Origin: Bordetella parapertussis
GTDB lineage: Bacteria > Pseudomonadota > Gammaproteobacteria > Burkholderiales > Burkholderiaceae_C
DNA length: 5,797 nucleotides
Direction of reading: 5' to 3'
Assembly: GCA_945900695.1 (NCBI GenBank)
Contig: CAMDJU010000175.1
Span: 1-5,797 of the forward strand
Below the pieces are notes generated by a model. The model was not told the origin of the DNA, did not search any database, and worked only from the letters and a program-made list of their open reading frames with translations. The first letter of the stretch is position 1. Every line of letters starts with the position of its first letter. Positions 5,444 through 5,797 of the stretch are shown here, piece after piece. Both the position numbers and the translations under genes were made by a program.

Positions 5444-5797
5444 ATGTCCCTGCCTTTCCTGCCCGCCCGCTATGACCACGTGGGAAGTTTTTTACGCCCT
5501 GACTATTTGCTCCAAGCCCGTGCCCAAAAGGCCAAGGGCGAGATCAACGCCGAGCAACTGCGCGCCGTCGAAGACAAAGCCATCACCGAGATCGTGCGCT
5601 TTCAAGAGAGCGTGGGCCTCAAAGCCATCACCGATGGCGAGTTTCGCCGCACCTACTTTCACATCGACTTTTTGGACCAATTGGGTGGCGTGAAAACCGA
5701 TATTCCGGTGACCATCAGAAAACCCGATGGCAGCGAAGAGTTGGCCCCACCGGCCATCCGCGTGATCGACAAGGTCACCCATGTGCGCGACATCCAA
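5444..5797 (+). CDS. MetE C-terminal-domain-like methyltransferase (YxjG type), N-terminal part
   Basis: The first 118 codons of a gene that continues past the right edge. The protein opens MSLPFLPARYDHVGSFLRPD; HVGSFLRP at 12-19 and TDGEFRR at 63-69 are hallmarks of the cobalamin-independent methionine synthase-like TIM barrel. The single-barrel homologues (YxjG/YxjH and many Burkholderiales proteins, about 370 residues) are usually labelled 5-methyltetrahydropteroyltriglutamate-homocysteine methyltransferase. In that fold a zinc-bound thiol accepts a methyl group, but the zinc ligands lie in the C-terminal part, outside the window. The ATG at 5444 has GGAG eight bases upstream (5432-5435). 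The gene is divergent from the Bug gene with a 137-base gap. True methionine synthesis is uncertain, because short homologues lack the MetE N-terminal half; transfer from another methyl donor is possible. The frame is open to the edge with no sign of damage. Confidence 0.88.
   Translation, partial: MSLPFLPARYDHVGSFLRPDYLLQARAQKAKGEINAEQLRAVEDKAITEIVRFQESVGLKAITDGEFRRTYFHIDFLDQLGGVKTDIPVTIRKPDGSEELAPPAIRVIDKVTHVRDIQ

Noticed and set aside
1..5797. Defence system, mobile element or CRISPR content
   Set aside because: All eight genes belong to recognisable metabolic, regulatory or pilus families, and no terminal repeats, spacer arrays, integrase or transposase sequence was seen.

Overview
The window looks like chromosomal DNA of a GC-rich betaproteobacterium, most likely Burkholderiales/Comamonadaceae (Limnohabitans-, Polaromonas- or Comamonas-like). 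The reasons are a Bug/TctC tripartite-type binding protein, a LigJ-type 4-oxalomesaconate hydratase typical of protocatechuate 4,5-cleavage clusters, and the protein styles in general. This assignment comes from family recognition without a database search. Coding density is high and no non-coding stretch exceeds about 140 bases. I see no rRNA, tRNA, insertion sequence, CRISPR array or phage gene.

Left part (1-2046): a minus-strand unit holds a ModA-like substrate-binding-fold protein (1030-314), followed 34 bases later by the start of a LigJ/PmdE-like amidohydrolase that runs off the left edge. A LysR-type regulator (1135-2046, +) is divergent from them. The 104-base gap between them carries a perfect 9-bp inverted repeat with a 7-base spacer (1083-1107) and an internal T-N11-A pattern. 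This is the expected architecture for a LysR regulator controlling a divergent catabolic operon, probably for protocatechuate or related lignin-derived aromatic acids.

Middle (2047-2540): a small winged-helix (MarR-like) regulator (2125-2520, +) is preceded by a palindrome and an extended -10-like sequence that lie almost on its start codon. It converges on the next operon, with a 7-bp stem hairpin between the two stop codons.

Right part (2541-5797): a tightly spaced minus-strand set of three genes is transcribed in the order Bug/TctC periplasmic binding protein, NAD(P)-dependent 6-phosphogluconate-dehydrogenase-like oxidoreductase with a DUF1932-type C-terminus, and type IV prepilin peptidase PilD. 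The gaps are about 20 bases. Divergent from the Bug gene, and truncated by the right edge, is a MetE C-terminal-domain-like (YxjG-type) methyltransferase homologue.

Working together (inference): the left unit and the Bug/oxidoreductase pair look like accessory parts of aromatic-acid or carboxylic-acid use, with the Bug protein capturing a substrate outside the inner membrane and LigJ acting late in meta-cleavage. PilD is functionally unrelated and seems to ride at the end of this transcript. Most of the window is ordinary. The better leads are the binding protein with no signal peptide, the two operator-like palindromes, a possible leaderless regulator mRNA, and a terminator-like hairpin just before the Bug gene's ribosome binding site.
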